In this document: positions 1-5,937 of the stretch, piece after piece
Layout: each line of letters starts with the position of its first letter
Position numbering within the stretch: position 1 is the first letter of the stretch
NCBI GenBank assembly: GCA_964536785.1
Contig: CAZHYM010000012.1
Span: 1-14,803, forward strand
Reading direction: 5' to 3'
Source of the DNA: CAZHYM01 sp964536785
Lineage (GTDB): Bacteria > Patescibacteriota > Saccharimonadia > Saccharimonadales > Saccharimonadaceae
Length of the DNA stretch: 14,803 nucleotides
Notes under the pieces: generated by a model
What the model saw: only the letters and a program-made list of their open reading frames with translations
What the model was told of the DNA's origin: nothing
The model's database searches: none
Position numbers and translations under genes: made by a program

Positions 1-213
1 GAAAATACAAATTGCAATGATTATGAAATCAAATACGTTTTGTAAAAAGCTTCCGTAATTGATAACTACGCTTGGACGACCAGGAACAATTAGTGCCCAG
101 TTTAGTTTAGCTAGATTGACGCCGCCGGTGATAATTCCAATGATTGGCATCAGGACGTCTTGAACTAGTGACGAAACTATTTTGCCAAAAGCGCCACCGA
201 CAATTACACCCAA
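1..213 (-). pseudogene. mscL: MscL large-conductance mechanosensitive channel, fragment lacking the 5' end
   Basis: MscL forms a pentameric membrane pore that opens under membrane tension to release solutes during osmotic downshock. The 71 codons read on the minus strand match the family core: TM1 with GVIVGGAFGKIVSSL, then LMPIIGIITGG, a short periplasmic loop, and the start of TM2 with YGSFLQNVFDF. The C-terminal end lies beyond the window edge. The N-terminal amphipathic helix and the usual RGNxxDLAV stretch are absent. Going upstream from TTG (213-211), the same frame hits TGA at 219-217, and no family-like sequence follows in any frame I read. The break coincides with the end of the LPXTG gene read on the other strand, so this is a truncated gene at a rearrangement or misassembly point. 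The family assignment is sure. Whether the organism really has a broken copy is not known. Confidence 0.85.
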
Positions 214-477
214 GATTCACTCGACCAACTCCAATTCCAAATTAACCTAGTCCAAGCTATCTTAGACAATCCTAATTCCACCCAGTCTGACATCACTCAA
301 GCCTTAGCTAATTTGCAATCAGCCATAGATGCTCTAGAAGTTAAAATTGAGTTACCAGCGACTGGGGTGGGTAGGCAACTAAACTTGCCTACGTTTGGAA
401 CGATCCTAATCCTATCTGGCTTACTTGTTGCTAAGTTATCAAGACAAAAGCGATTGGCTCTATCCAGGCACAATTAA
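205..477 (+). pseudogene. C-terminal end of an LPXTG-anchored surface protein with a FIVAR-type repeat, 5' truncated
   Basis: This reading frame has no start codon of its own and ends at TAA 475-477. It reads YTQDSLDQLQ, then NPNSTQSDITQALANLQSAI, which fits the end of a FIVAR (PF07554-like) helical repeat, a module of extracellular wall proteins. Next come LPATG (352-366), a hydrophobic stretch FGTILILSGLLVAKL and a basic tail SRQKRLALSRHN, which together form a sortase sorting signal. Sortase would cleave between T and G and attach the protein to the wall or a surface polymer. The hydrophobic part begins about 11 residues after LPATG, a slightly long linker. Only the last ~90 residues are present. 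The left limit blends into mscL sequence at 202-213. No sortase gene is in the window. The identity of the full protein cannot be told. Confidence 0.72.
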
Positions 478-502
478 GATTAGCCCAAGGGGGTGGTATA
501 AT
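474..502 (+). promoter_or_regulatory. Promoter of ruvA, extended -10, leaderless arrangement
   Basis: A perfect TATAAT lies at 497-502, preceded by TGG (494-496), which makes an extended -10. TTAAGA (474-479, 4/6 match to TTGACA) sits 17 bp upstream. Transcription would start near 509, the first base of the ruvA ATG. The -35 overlaps the stop codon of the LPXTG gene. Confidence 0.65.
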
Positions 503-508
503 AGAGCT

Positions 509-1081
509 ATGATAGCGATGCTTAGCGGTAAAGTGATTGAAAAAAATCTCGATTCAATAGTTATTGACGTTAATGGCGTTGGCTATGAGGTCAAAATTTC
601 TGGATGCGATTACGACAACATATTTCTAGACAAAGAGGTTATAATCTACACCTATCATCATATTCGCGAACAAAGTCAAGAATTATTTGGTTTTTTAAAC
701 AAAAATTCGAAGTTTTTATTTGAGCAACTGATAACTGTTCAGGGAGTCGGTCCTAAAGCAGGATTGGCAATATTATCAATTGGTGATTTTGAGTCGGTTC
801 GTTCGGCCATAGCTAGGAGTGACAGTAAATATATTCAGCAGGCGAGTGGTGTTGGTAAGAAAACTGCCGAGAGAGTCTGCGTAGATTTGTCGGATAAAGT
901 TGGCGTACCAAGTAAGATGAGTGCAGATTTTGTTCAGACCGAAATTGATACGGCGGACGAGGCCATAGAAGCCTTGGTGTCCTTGGGTTATACAATCGCT
1001 GATGCAATGCGCGCTTTAGAAAAAATAGACACAGCTCTAAGCACTTCCGAACGAGTGCGGGAAGCTTTGAAAAATCGATAA
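509..1081 (+). CDS. ruvA: Holliday junction branch migration protein RuvA
   Basis: RuvA binds four-way Holliday junctions as a tetramer and loads the RuvB motor for branch migration. From ATG 509 the protein is 190 residues, usual for the family. It begins MIAMLSGKVIEK like other RuvA proteins, with the OB-fold and VNGVGYEV at about 21-28. Two helix-hairpin-helix motifs follow: VQGVGPKAGLAIL (77-89) and ASGVGKKTAERV (112-123). The C-terminal RuvB-binding three-helix domain lies at about 147-190 after an acidic linker. The frame stays open upstream to a TTG at 425, but that extension overlaps the LPXTG gene and the promoter and does not resemble RuvA, so 509 is chosen. No Shine-Dalgarno precedes it and the -10 ends 6 nt before ATG, so a leaderless mRNA is likely. 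The stop overlaps the ruvB start by one base (TAATG), indicating coupling. Confidence 0.95.
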   Translation: MIAMLSGKVIEKNLDSIVIDVNGVGYEVKISGCDYDNIFLDKEVIIYTYHHIREQSQELFGFLNKNSKFLFEQLITVQGVGPKAGLAILSIGDFESVRSAIARSDSKYIQQASGVGKKTAERVCVDLSDKVGVPSKMSADFVQTEIDTADEAIEALVSLGYTIADAMRALEKIDTALSTSERVREALKNR

Positions 1082-2100
1082 TGGCTATAGAAAGAATCGT
1101 TGATACTGTTTTGCATGACGATGCGGTTGAAGATCAAAAGATCGAAATTTCGCTCCGCCCACAAAATTTTAACGAATATGTTGGGCAGGAAAAGTTAAAA
1201 ACAAATTTGAAGTTGGCGATTGACGCAGCTAAAAAACGGGCTGAACCGCTCGATCATGTCCTTCTTTTTGGACCTCCTGGGCTTGGCAAAACGACCATGG
1301 CGAATGTAATTGCTAATGAAATGGGCACGAAAGTTAAAGTGACATCTGGACCAGCCATCGAGAGAGCTGGTGACTTAGCAAGCATGCTGACAAATCTCCA
1401 AGACAACGATATTTTATTTATCGACGAAATACATCGCTTGAGTAGGGTTGTAGAAGAGGTTCTATATTCAGCGATGGAAGATTTTAAACTCGACATCATG
1501 ATTGGTAAAGGTCCAGCTGCCAGAAGTGTCAGGTTGGATTTGCCAAAATTTACTGTCATCGGAGCGACTACTAAAACTGGTAGCATATCTGCTCCACTTC
1601 GAGACCGATTTGGGCATATCTACAAACTCGATTTCTACAATACTGATGAAATTTCTCAGATAGTTAGTCGGGCGGCTAGAATATTGAACTCTGAAATTAA
1701 GCCGGAGGCAGCAAGGATGCTTTCGACTCGAGCTAGGCTCACGCCTCGAGTTGCTAATAGGTTGCTCAAACGGGTTCGTGACTACGCTGATGTAAATGGA
1801 GACGGAATTATTGATGAATCAATCACTACGAAAGCGATGAATTTACTTGAGATTGATGAATTGGGATTAGACTCAGCCGACCGTAGTTTGATCCAGAGGA
1901 TGTTCAACAGCTATGGCGACAGGCCAGTTGGTCTTACGACGATTTCAGCTTTAACCGGTGATGAGATTAGCACAATAGAAGATTTTTATGAACCGTTTCT
2001 AATGCAAATCGGGTTTATTGAACGTACTCCCAGAGGCAGACGAGTAACGCGTAGAGCGATTGACCACTTGTCTAGCAATGATAAAAATATTAAACTTTAA
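1081..2100 (+). CDS. ruvB: Holliday junction branch migration ATPase RuvB
   Basis: RuvB is the AAA+ hexameric motor that pulls DNA through the RuvA-bound junction. The 339 residues are full length. Visible motifs are LRPQNFNEYVGQ (25-36), Walker A GPPGLGKTT (64-72), Walker B ILFIDEIH (111-118), sensor 1 GATT (161-164), arginine-finger region PLRDRFG (172-178), sensor 2 TPRVANRLLKRVRDYA (221-236) and the C-terminal winged helix ending with ERTPRGR (314-320). The sensor 2 lead-in reads RARLTPR where many homologues have SRGTPR, a mild difference. It is translationally coupled to ruvA by the TAATG overlap. ruvC is not in the window. Identification is firm. Confidence 0.97.
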   Translation: MAIERIVDTVLHDDAVEDQKIEISLRPQNFNEYVGQEKLKTNLKLAIDAAKKRAEPLDHVLLFGPPGLGKTTMANVIANEMGTKVKVTSGPAIERAGDLASMLTNLQDNDILFIDEIHRLSRVVEEVLYSAMEDFKLDIMIGKGPAARSVRLDLPKFTVIGATTKTGSISAPLRDRFGHIYKLDFYNTDEISQIVSRAARILNSEIKPEAARMLSTRARLTPRVANRLLKRVRDYADVNGDGIIDESITTKAMNLLEIDELGLDSADRSLIQRMFNSYGDRPVGLTTISALTGDEISTIEDFYEPFLMQIGFIERTPRGRRVTRRAIDHLSSNDKNIKL

Positions 2101-2101
2101 C

Positions 2102-2115
2102 AAAGGAGTTAGTTG
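2102..2115 (+). promoter_or_regulatory. Ribosome binding site deciding the bPH2 gene start
   Basis: AAAGGAG at 2102-2108 lies 7 nt before ATG 2116 but only 4 nt before the in-frame TTG at 2113. The spacing favours ATG 2116 as the start. Confidence 0.75.
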
Positions 2116-2886
2116 ATGAAAAATAAGTCTGTAACGTCTAAAAATATGACTGAGAATGTAGAATTTAAAGTAATCGGGACTGATCAAAATGGCCAGCCTC
2201 TTTACCAGAGAGTGGTGACTGAATCAGCTACCGGAGCAATAATTGAGCAGCCATTAGGGATGACTCCTCCGATATCGCCTGAACTGCTAAAGCTTAAGAG
2301 AGAAAGATCTCTGGAGAGATACCCAGATATAGGTTTGGAAATGAATGAAACAGAATATGTTGTAACGGAAATTCGTCGGAGTAAACTTGGTTTGATCGCA
2401 CTTTGGGCGGTTGATATAGTAATTTTAATTCTGATTGCAACCGTTTGGATTTTAGTTCTGAGTGGAGACTCTCTTGTAACTACAATCCCAGCTCAAAATC
2501 AAGAATTTATGCCAGAGGGAATCATGACTGTTGCTCTATTTTCGACAGCCTTGATAGTGCTATTGTTTGGATGGATTGCTAGTGATATCTACAAGGCTAA
2601 TCATATTATCGTTACAAATCAACGGTTAATACAAACTATCGCCAGAGGCTTATTCGACCGAAAAGTCCAGTCAGTTAATTTAGGTGGAGTTGAGGATGTT
2701 TCATTTCATAAAACCGGTTTTGTTGATACGATGATGGATATTGGTAGCGTAAAATTATCAACCGTTGGCGAGGAATCTACTTACAACATGAGATTCGTCG
2801 ACAATCCTGAAGACGTAGCCAACGACCTATCAGCAATCGTGCAAGCCGCAAAAAACAATCAACCAATTCCGAGCATTAATTATTAG
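2116..2886 (+). CDS. Membrane protein with bacterial PH-like (bPH2/DUF304) domain
   Basis: A 256-residue protein with a polar N-terminal region (1-90) carrying VIGTDQNGQPLYQRV at 19-33. Two membrane helices lie at about 91-115 and 137-157. The cytoplasmic domain (about 160-245) has the bPH2 look: ANHIIVTNQRLI (161-172), RGLFDRKVQSVNLGGVEDVS (177-196), DIGSVKLSTVG (208-218) and RFVDNPEDVAN (226-236). The molecular role of such proteins is unknown; they are thought to act at the membrane as scaffolds. It sits 15 nt after ruvB on the same strand with a strong Shine-Dalgarno, so it is probably cotranscribed with ruvAB, though no functional tie to recombination is evident. It ends 3 bp from the convergent pilin gene. 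The domain family is likely; the function is unknown. Confidence 0.8.
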   Translation: MKNKSVTSKNMTENVEFKVIGTDQNGQPLYQRVVTESATGAIIEQPLGMTPPISPELLKLKRERSLERYPDIGLEMNETEYVVTEIRRSKLGLIALWAVDIVILILIATVWILVLSGDSLVTTIPAQNQEFMPEGIMTVALFSTALIVLLFGWIASDIYKANHIIVTNQRLIQTIARGLFDRKVQSVNLGGVEDVSFHKTGFVDTMMDIGSVKLSTVGEESTYNMRFVDNPEDVANDLSAIVQAAKNNQPIPSINY

Positions 2887-2889
2887 CCA

Positions 2890-3270
2890 CTAATTTTGAC
2901 GAATAAAATCGGCTTCTTTTTCCATTTTAGCCGAAAGTTTAAAATTTTTGCATTGGTTTTCTTTGCAATCGCTTGTTTGGTAAGAATAGTTTGAACCTTC
3001 GTCTCCCATCAAAATCCCATTTGGATCAGTAAATATCCTAGGGTCAATTCCTGACAGGGTGTCGGGTTTTAATGTTTCTGGATAATAATTATTTTGTTTG
3101 AAATAAACTTCTTTTAGATTGAAATATATAGAATTAATTGAAGTTTTACGCTGTTGATCACGCATGCTTTTTTGGAGATCGTTTTTTTGAGTAAAGAAAA
3201 GGCTAAATGCTGTAAGCAAAAATACTATTGAGAACACCAATTCTATCACTGTGAAACCTTTTTTAGACAT
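2890..3270 (-). CDS. Type IV prepilin-like protein, lone pilin gene
   Basis: The 126-residue product starts MSKKGFTVIELVFSIVFLL, a class III prepilin signal. A prepilin peptidase would cut after Gly5, giving N-terminal Phe, with the conserved Glu at mature position 5, followed by the hydrophobic helix (about residues 8-26) that packs in the pilus core. After a basic amphipathic stretch comes a small globular part with two cysteines at 102 and 107 (CX4C) that could form the disulfide loop seen in many pilins. It could be a major or minor pilin or a pseudopilin; the sequence cannot decide. The start has GGAG 6 nt upstream and an extended -10 further up. It lies alone between the bPH2 gene and recA, away from the pilus operon at 5622-11296. 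Prepilin peptidase is not in the window. Confidence 0.85.
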   Translation of the reverse strand: MSKKGFTVIELVFSIVFLLTAFSLFFTQKNDLQKSMRDQQRKTSINSIYFNLKEVYFKQNNYYPETLKPDTLSGIDPRIFTDPNGILMGDEGSNYSYQTSDCKENQCKNFKLSAKMEKEADFIRQN

Positions 3271-3296
3271 AAATTACTCCGTTAACCACTGTACTT

Positions 3297-3305
3297 AGTA
3301 TAGCA
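3297..3305 (-). promoter_or_regulatory. Extended -10 promoter of the pilin gene
   Basis: The minus strand reads TGCTATACT, an extended -10 (TGn plus a 5/6 match to TATAAT), placed 26 nt before the ATG at 3270. No convincing -35 is seen. It lies close to the divergent recA -10, so the two promoters share the 84-bp spacer. Confidence 0.55.
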
Positions 3306-3318
3306 AAAAACCTTATTA

Positions 3319-3354
3319 AATTATATAATTATATTTAGATAATAAGGGGAAGAT
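3319..3354 (+). promoter_or_regulatory. recA promoter region: -10, palindrome and ribosome binding site
   Basis: TATAAT at 3324-3329 is a likely -10, giving a leader of about 19 nt that contains AAGGGGA (3344-3350) just before ATG 3355. The -10 lies within a perfect 12-bp palindrome AATTATATAATT (3319-3330). No good -35 and no recognisable LexA-type SOS box were found. Confidence 0.5.
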
Positions 3355-4386
3355 ATGGCTAAGAAAACAGTTGTTGATAAAAAAGCACCTGCTGAAAAGA
3401 CTGATGGTAAAAAACAAGCGCTAGGATTAGCGCTAGAGCAAATTACTAAGCAATTCGGCGATGGTGCAATTATGAAACTTGGAGATTCGCACAAGGCGGA
3501 TGTAGAATTGATTCCTTCAGGGGCCTTGAGCTTGGATATTGCTCTGGGCGGTGGATATCCAAAGGGTAGGATTATCGAGATCTACGGACCAGAGAGCTCA
3601 GGCAAGACGACGTTAGCCTTACATGCTATCGCCGAGATCCAGAAAACCGGCGGAACGGCTGCTTTTATTGACGCTGAACACGCTCTTGACCCTTCATATG
3701 CAAAAAAATTAGGAGTAGATACAGAGAATTTACTTATATCCCAGCCAGACAATGGTGAACAAGCACTTGAGATTGTTGAAACATTAGTTCGCTCTAATGC
3801 AGTTGATTTAATTGTTGTTGACTCAGTCGCCGCTTTAGTTCCCCAAGCTGAAATTGATGGTGACATGGGAGACTCGCATATGGGCTTACAGGCCCGTTTG
3901 ATGAGTCAGGCACTGCGTAAACTCACCGGAATTATTAATAAATCAAAAGCAACAGTTGTGTTTATCAACCAAATTCGTATGAAAATTGGAGTGATGTTTG
4001 GTAATCCTGAAACAACGACTGGCGGCAACGCCTTGAAATTTTACGCTTCAGTTAGAATTGATATTAGGCGCGTTGGCCAGATAAAAGTTGGCGAGGATAT
4101 CGTCGGCAACCGAACAAAGATAAAAGTTGTAAAAAACAAAATTGCGCCTCCTTTTAGAACTGCTGAATTTGACATTATGTACAATGAAGGCATCTCTAGA
4201 GTTGGTGATGTCCTAGACCTAGCAGTACTTCATGGCGTTGTGGGCAAGGCTGGAGCGTGGTTTGACTATAATGATGCAAAGATTGGTCAAGGCCGAGACG
4301 CGACTAAGGAATACCTAAAAAGCAATCCAGACGTGTTGTTAGAGATTGATAATAAGGTACGCGCTAAATTAAAAACCGAAGAGTAG
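3355..4386 (+). CDS. recA: Recombinase RecA
   Basis: RecA coats single-stranded DNA and drives homology search and strand exchange; it also promotes LexA-type cleavage where such repressors exist. The 343 residues cover the family's usual length. After a lysine-rich start (1-20) come Walker A GPESSGKTT (78-86), the MAW-type FIDAEHALDP (104-113), Walker B LIVVDS (152-157), loop 1 around DGDMGDSHMGLQARLMSQAL (168-187), FINQIRMKIGVMFGNPETTT (203-222) with loop 2, and the C-terminal domain ending in a short charged tail KLKTEE. All key catalytic segments are present. The start ATG has a clear Shine-Dalgarno. recX follows 12 nt downstream, the common arrangement in which RecX restrains RecA filaments. 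Confidence 0.98.
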   Translation: MAKKTVVDKKAPAEKTDGKKQALGLALEQITKQFGDGAIMKLGDSHKADVELIPSGALSLDIALGGGYPKGRIIEIYGPESSGKTTLALHAIAEIQKTGGTAAFIDAEHALDPSYAKKLGVDTENLLISQPDNGEQALEIVETLVRSNAVDLIVVDSVAALVPQAEIDGDMGDSHMGLQARLMSQALRKLTGIINKSKATVVFINQIRMKIGVMFGNPETTTGGNALKFYASVRIDIRRVGQIKVGEDIVGNRTKIKVVKNKIAPPFRTAEFDIMYNEGISRVGDVLDLAVLHGVVGKAGAWFDYNDAKIGQGRDATKEYLKSNPDVLLEIDNKVRAKLKTEE

Positions 4387-4398
4387 CGTTCAAAATAA

Positions 4399-5034
4399 AT
4401 GAAAATTACAAAACTTACTGAACAGGTAAAAAATCCTGAGAGAGTAAACGTTTTTGTAGATGAGAAATATTTATTTAGCCTAGATATTTCTCAGATCATT
4501 GATTTGAAAATAAAAGTTGGGCGAGAAATATGTCAACAAGAGTTAGAGTGCTTAAAACAAGCCAGCCTATTCGGGAAGTTGTATTCTCGAAGTTTGAAAT
4601 ATGCACTTATTCGGCCCAGGTCAATCCGTGAAATGAAGGATTATCTGTGGCGTTTGACTCAGCCGAAATTAGCTCAAAATGGTAAAAAACAAGTAACTTA
4701 CCCTTCGTTTCTAGCAGAAAAGGTTTTAGAGCGTCTGATCCAAAAAAATTATATTAACGACCAAATTTTTGCAAAGTTTTGGATAACAAATCGCAACCAA
4801 AGAAAAGGAATTAGTGAGCGAAAGTTAATTCAGGAGTTATCAAAAAAAGGCATAAGCCGAGAAATCATTAGGACGACCTTAGCCGAGGGAATCCGCGACG
4901 ATAAATCTGAGTTGCAAAAAATCATTGTTAAGAAGAGCTCAAAATATGACAACCAAAAATTATTTAAATATTTGCTGAGCAAAGGTTTTAACTACGATGA
5001 TATTAAAGAAGCATTGGCTGACTTGAACAATTAG
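4399..5034 (+). CDS. recX: Regulatory protein RecX
   Basis: RecX binds RecA filaments and limits their extension and ATPase activity. The 211-residue protein has a family-like opening (MKITKLTEQVKNPERVNVFV, with LFSLDISQIIDLKIKVGREI at about 26-45). Helical repeats follow, typical of RecX: SLKYALIRPRSIREMKDYL (65-83), LIQKNYINDQIFAKFWITNR (113-132) and ISERKLIQELSKKGISREII (138-157). Position directly after recA supports the call. No Shine-Dalgarno precedes ATG 4399, so expression may depend on translation of recA. The stop codon overlaps the stop of the convergent PRC-barrel gene by 3 bases (4-bp shared TTAG region), leaving no space for a terminator between them. Confidence 0.92.
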   Translation: MKITKLTEQVKNPERVNVFVDEKYLFSLDISQIIDLKIKVGREICQQELECLKQASLFGKLYSRSLKYALIRPRSIREMKDYLWRLTQPKLAQNGKKQVTYPSFLAEKVLERLIQKNYINDQIFAKFWITNRNQRKGISERKLIQELSKKGISREIIRTTLAEGIRDDKSELQKIIVKKSSKYDNQKLFKYLLSKGFNYDDIKEALADLNN

Positions 5035-5606
5035 TTCTCGATAGACTCTGCTTCTTTTTGGATTCTAAAGGGATTGATGAAATCAGTTTCCTTGATTAGC
5101 GGGCTGGGCTCTGCTTTTTCGACATTGTCTTTTATGATTACTCTTTGGTTATTTAGCTCGATAATTTTAGAACGGTCAATTATGAGCTCTGGGTCGTTAA
5201 AGCTTTGCCAAAAAGGTCTTTTGACTACCAGCTGATATATCATAAAAGTGCTAACGTCAATTGAGTAATCAATCACAGTGCCGATTTTATTTTCAGCCTG
5301 ATCGATAACTTTTAAACCTACTAGTGAAAAATCTAAGTCGATTAGTTTTTTTAGTTTGATTATGTCGGTTCCACATATGATTTCATCATTAGAGTCTATA
5401 ATAAAACCAATATTTCCTATTTCTCGAACATCTTCTATTCGAATATAAGAGTTGTAAGGTTCTTCAAGTTGGGCACCTGTTAGCTTGTAAGCTCTAATCA
5501 CGAGTCGATAGGGATCAATTACAGCACTACTGGTCCGAGCTAGCTCGCCACCAGTTTGTAAGCTCATAATCGCTTGGTCTATCAACGTTGATCCGAATAA
5601 CAGCAT
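5031..5606 (-). CDS. PRC-barrel domain protein, two domains
   Basis: A 191-residue soluble protein with two PRC-barrel-like beta domains. The first (about 1-85) has MSLQTGGELARTSSAVIDPY and later IRIEDVREIGNIGFIIDSND; the second (about 92-160) has FSLVGLKVIDQAENKIGTVI and IYQLVVKRPF. PRC-barrel folds occur in RimM and photosynthetic reaction centre H subunits and usually mediate binding to RNA, protein or membrane partners; the role here is unknown. The C-terminal tail contains INPF. It follows the small PilP-like gene by 15 nt but has its own TATAAT ending 7 nt before ATG 5606 and no Shine-Dalgarno, so a leaderless mRNA is likely. Starting at internal Met14 would remove the first barrel strand, so the ATG at 5606 is kept. 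Confidence 0.8.
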   Translation of the reverse strand: MLLFGSTLIDQAIMSLQTGGELARTSSAVIDPYRLVIRAYKLTGAQLEEPYNSYIRIEDVREIGNIGFIIDSNDEIICGTDIIKLKKLIDLDFSLVGLKVIDQAENKIGTVIDYSIDVSTFMIYQLVVKRPFWQSFNDPELIIDRSKIIELNNQRVIIKDNVEKAEPSPLIKETDFINPFRIQKEAESIEN

Positions 5607-5613
5607 AAATAAT

Positions 5614-5619
5614 ATTATA
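5614..5619 (-). promoter_or_regulatory. -10 element of the PRC-barrel gene
   Basis: The minus strand has a perfect TATAAT ending 7 nt before the ATG at 5606. No convincing -35 is seen at normal spacing. Transcription would begin at or next to the A of ATG. Confidence 0.45.
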
Positions 5620-5621
5620 AC

Positions 5622-5930
5622 TTATTTGTCTGAAAATGGGTTTGTGCGACCTGTCTCTTTAATTTCGAGAGGGTCTGTGTTTTTTATCTCCATAATTTTG
5701 TCTATAGTTTTTTGGTTAAAAACAATCCTTGATTTTGAAGGGTCGTAAGAAGAAGTGTCATTGGCGTCGATGAATACTTTATAAAACTGTATCAAACCTA
5801 TGCTAGTAATAGAAATTATAAAAATAACAAATATTGCATTGCGGTGACGTTTGATAAATTTTAAAGCCTTACTATCTTTGAGATTAAAGGATATTTCTAT
5901 TTTTGATGACTTATTAGATTTTTTTGCCAT
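5622..5930 (-). CDS. Small single-TM protein of the pilus operon, PilP-like tail
   Basis: The 102-residue product has a basic cytoplasmic start with many lysines (1-30), one membrane helix at about 31-50 (NAIFVIFIISITSIGLIQFY) and an extracytoplasmic tail ending with GRTNPFSDK. An RxNPF/RDPF-type motif at this place resembles PilP and GspC-family tails, and the gene lies right after pilO, where pilP sits in many pilus operons. There is no lipobox, so it would differ from the PilP lipoprotein and would fit a cell without an outer membrane. The role as a PilP-like partner of PilN/PilO is inferred from position and the short motif only. GGAG lies 10 nt before ATG 5930, inside the end of pilO. 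Confidence 0.7.
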   Translation of the reverse strand: MAKKSNKSSKIEISFNLKDSKALKFIKRHRNAIFVIFIISITSIGLIQFYKVFIDANDTSSYDPSKSRIVFNQKTIDKIMEIKNTDPLEIKETGRTNPFSDK

Positions 5931-5937
5931 GATTTAA

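Noticed and set aside
425..508. N-terminal extension of ruvA from a TTG at 425
   Set aside because: The extra 28 residues do not resemble RuvA, overlap the LPXTG gene in another frame and cover the promoter; ATG 509 gives a typical RuvA start.
1254..1586. Antisense open frame inside ruvB
   Set aside because: It mirrors the conserved RuvB coding frame and shows no independent signal.
2113..2115. TTG start for the bPH2 gene, and a similar TTG at 12333 for ftsH
   Set aside because: Each TTG is directly followed by ATG, and the Shine-Dalgarno spacing fits ATG better.
3271..3354. LexA/SOS box upstream of recA
   Set aside because: I saw neither a CTGT-N8-ACAG nor a GAAC-N4-GTTC type site; only an AT-rich palindrome is present.
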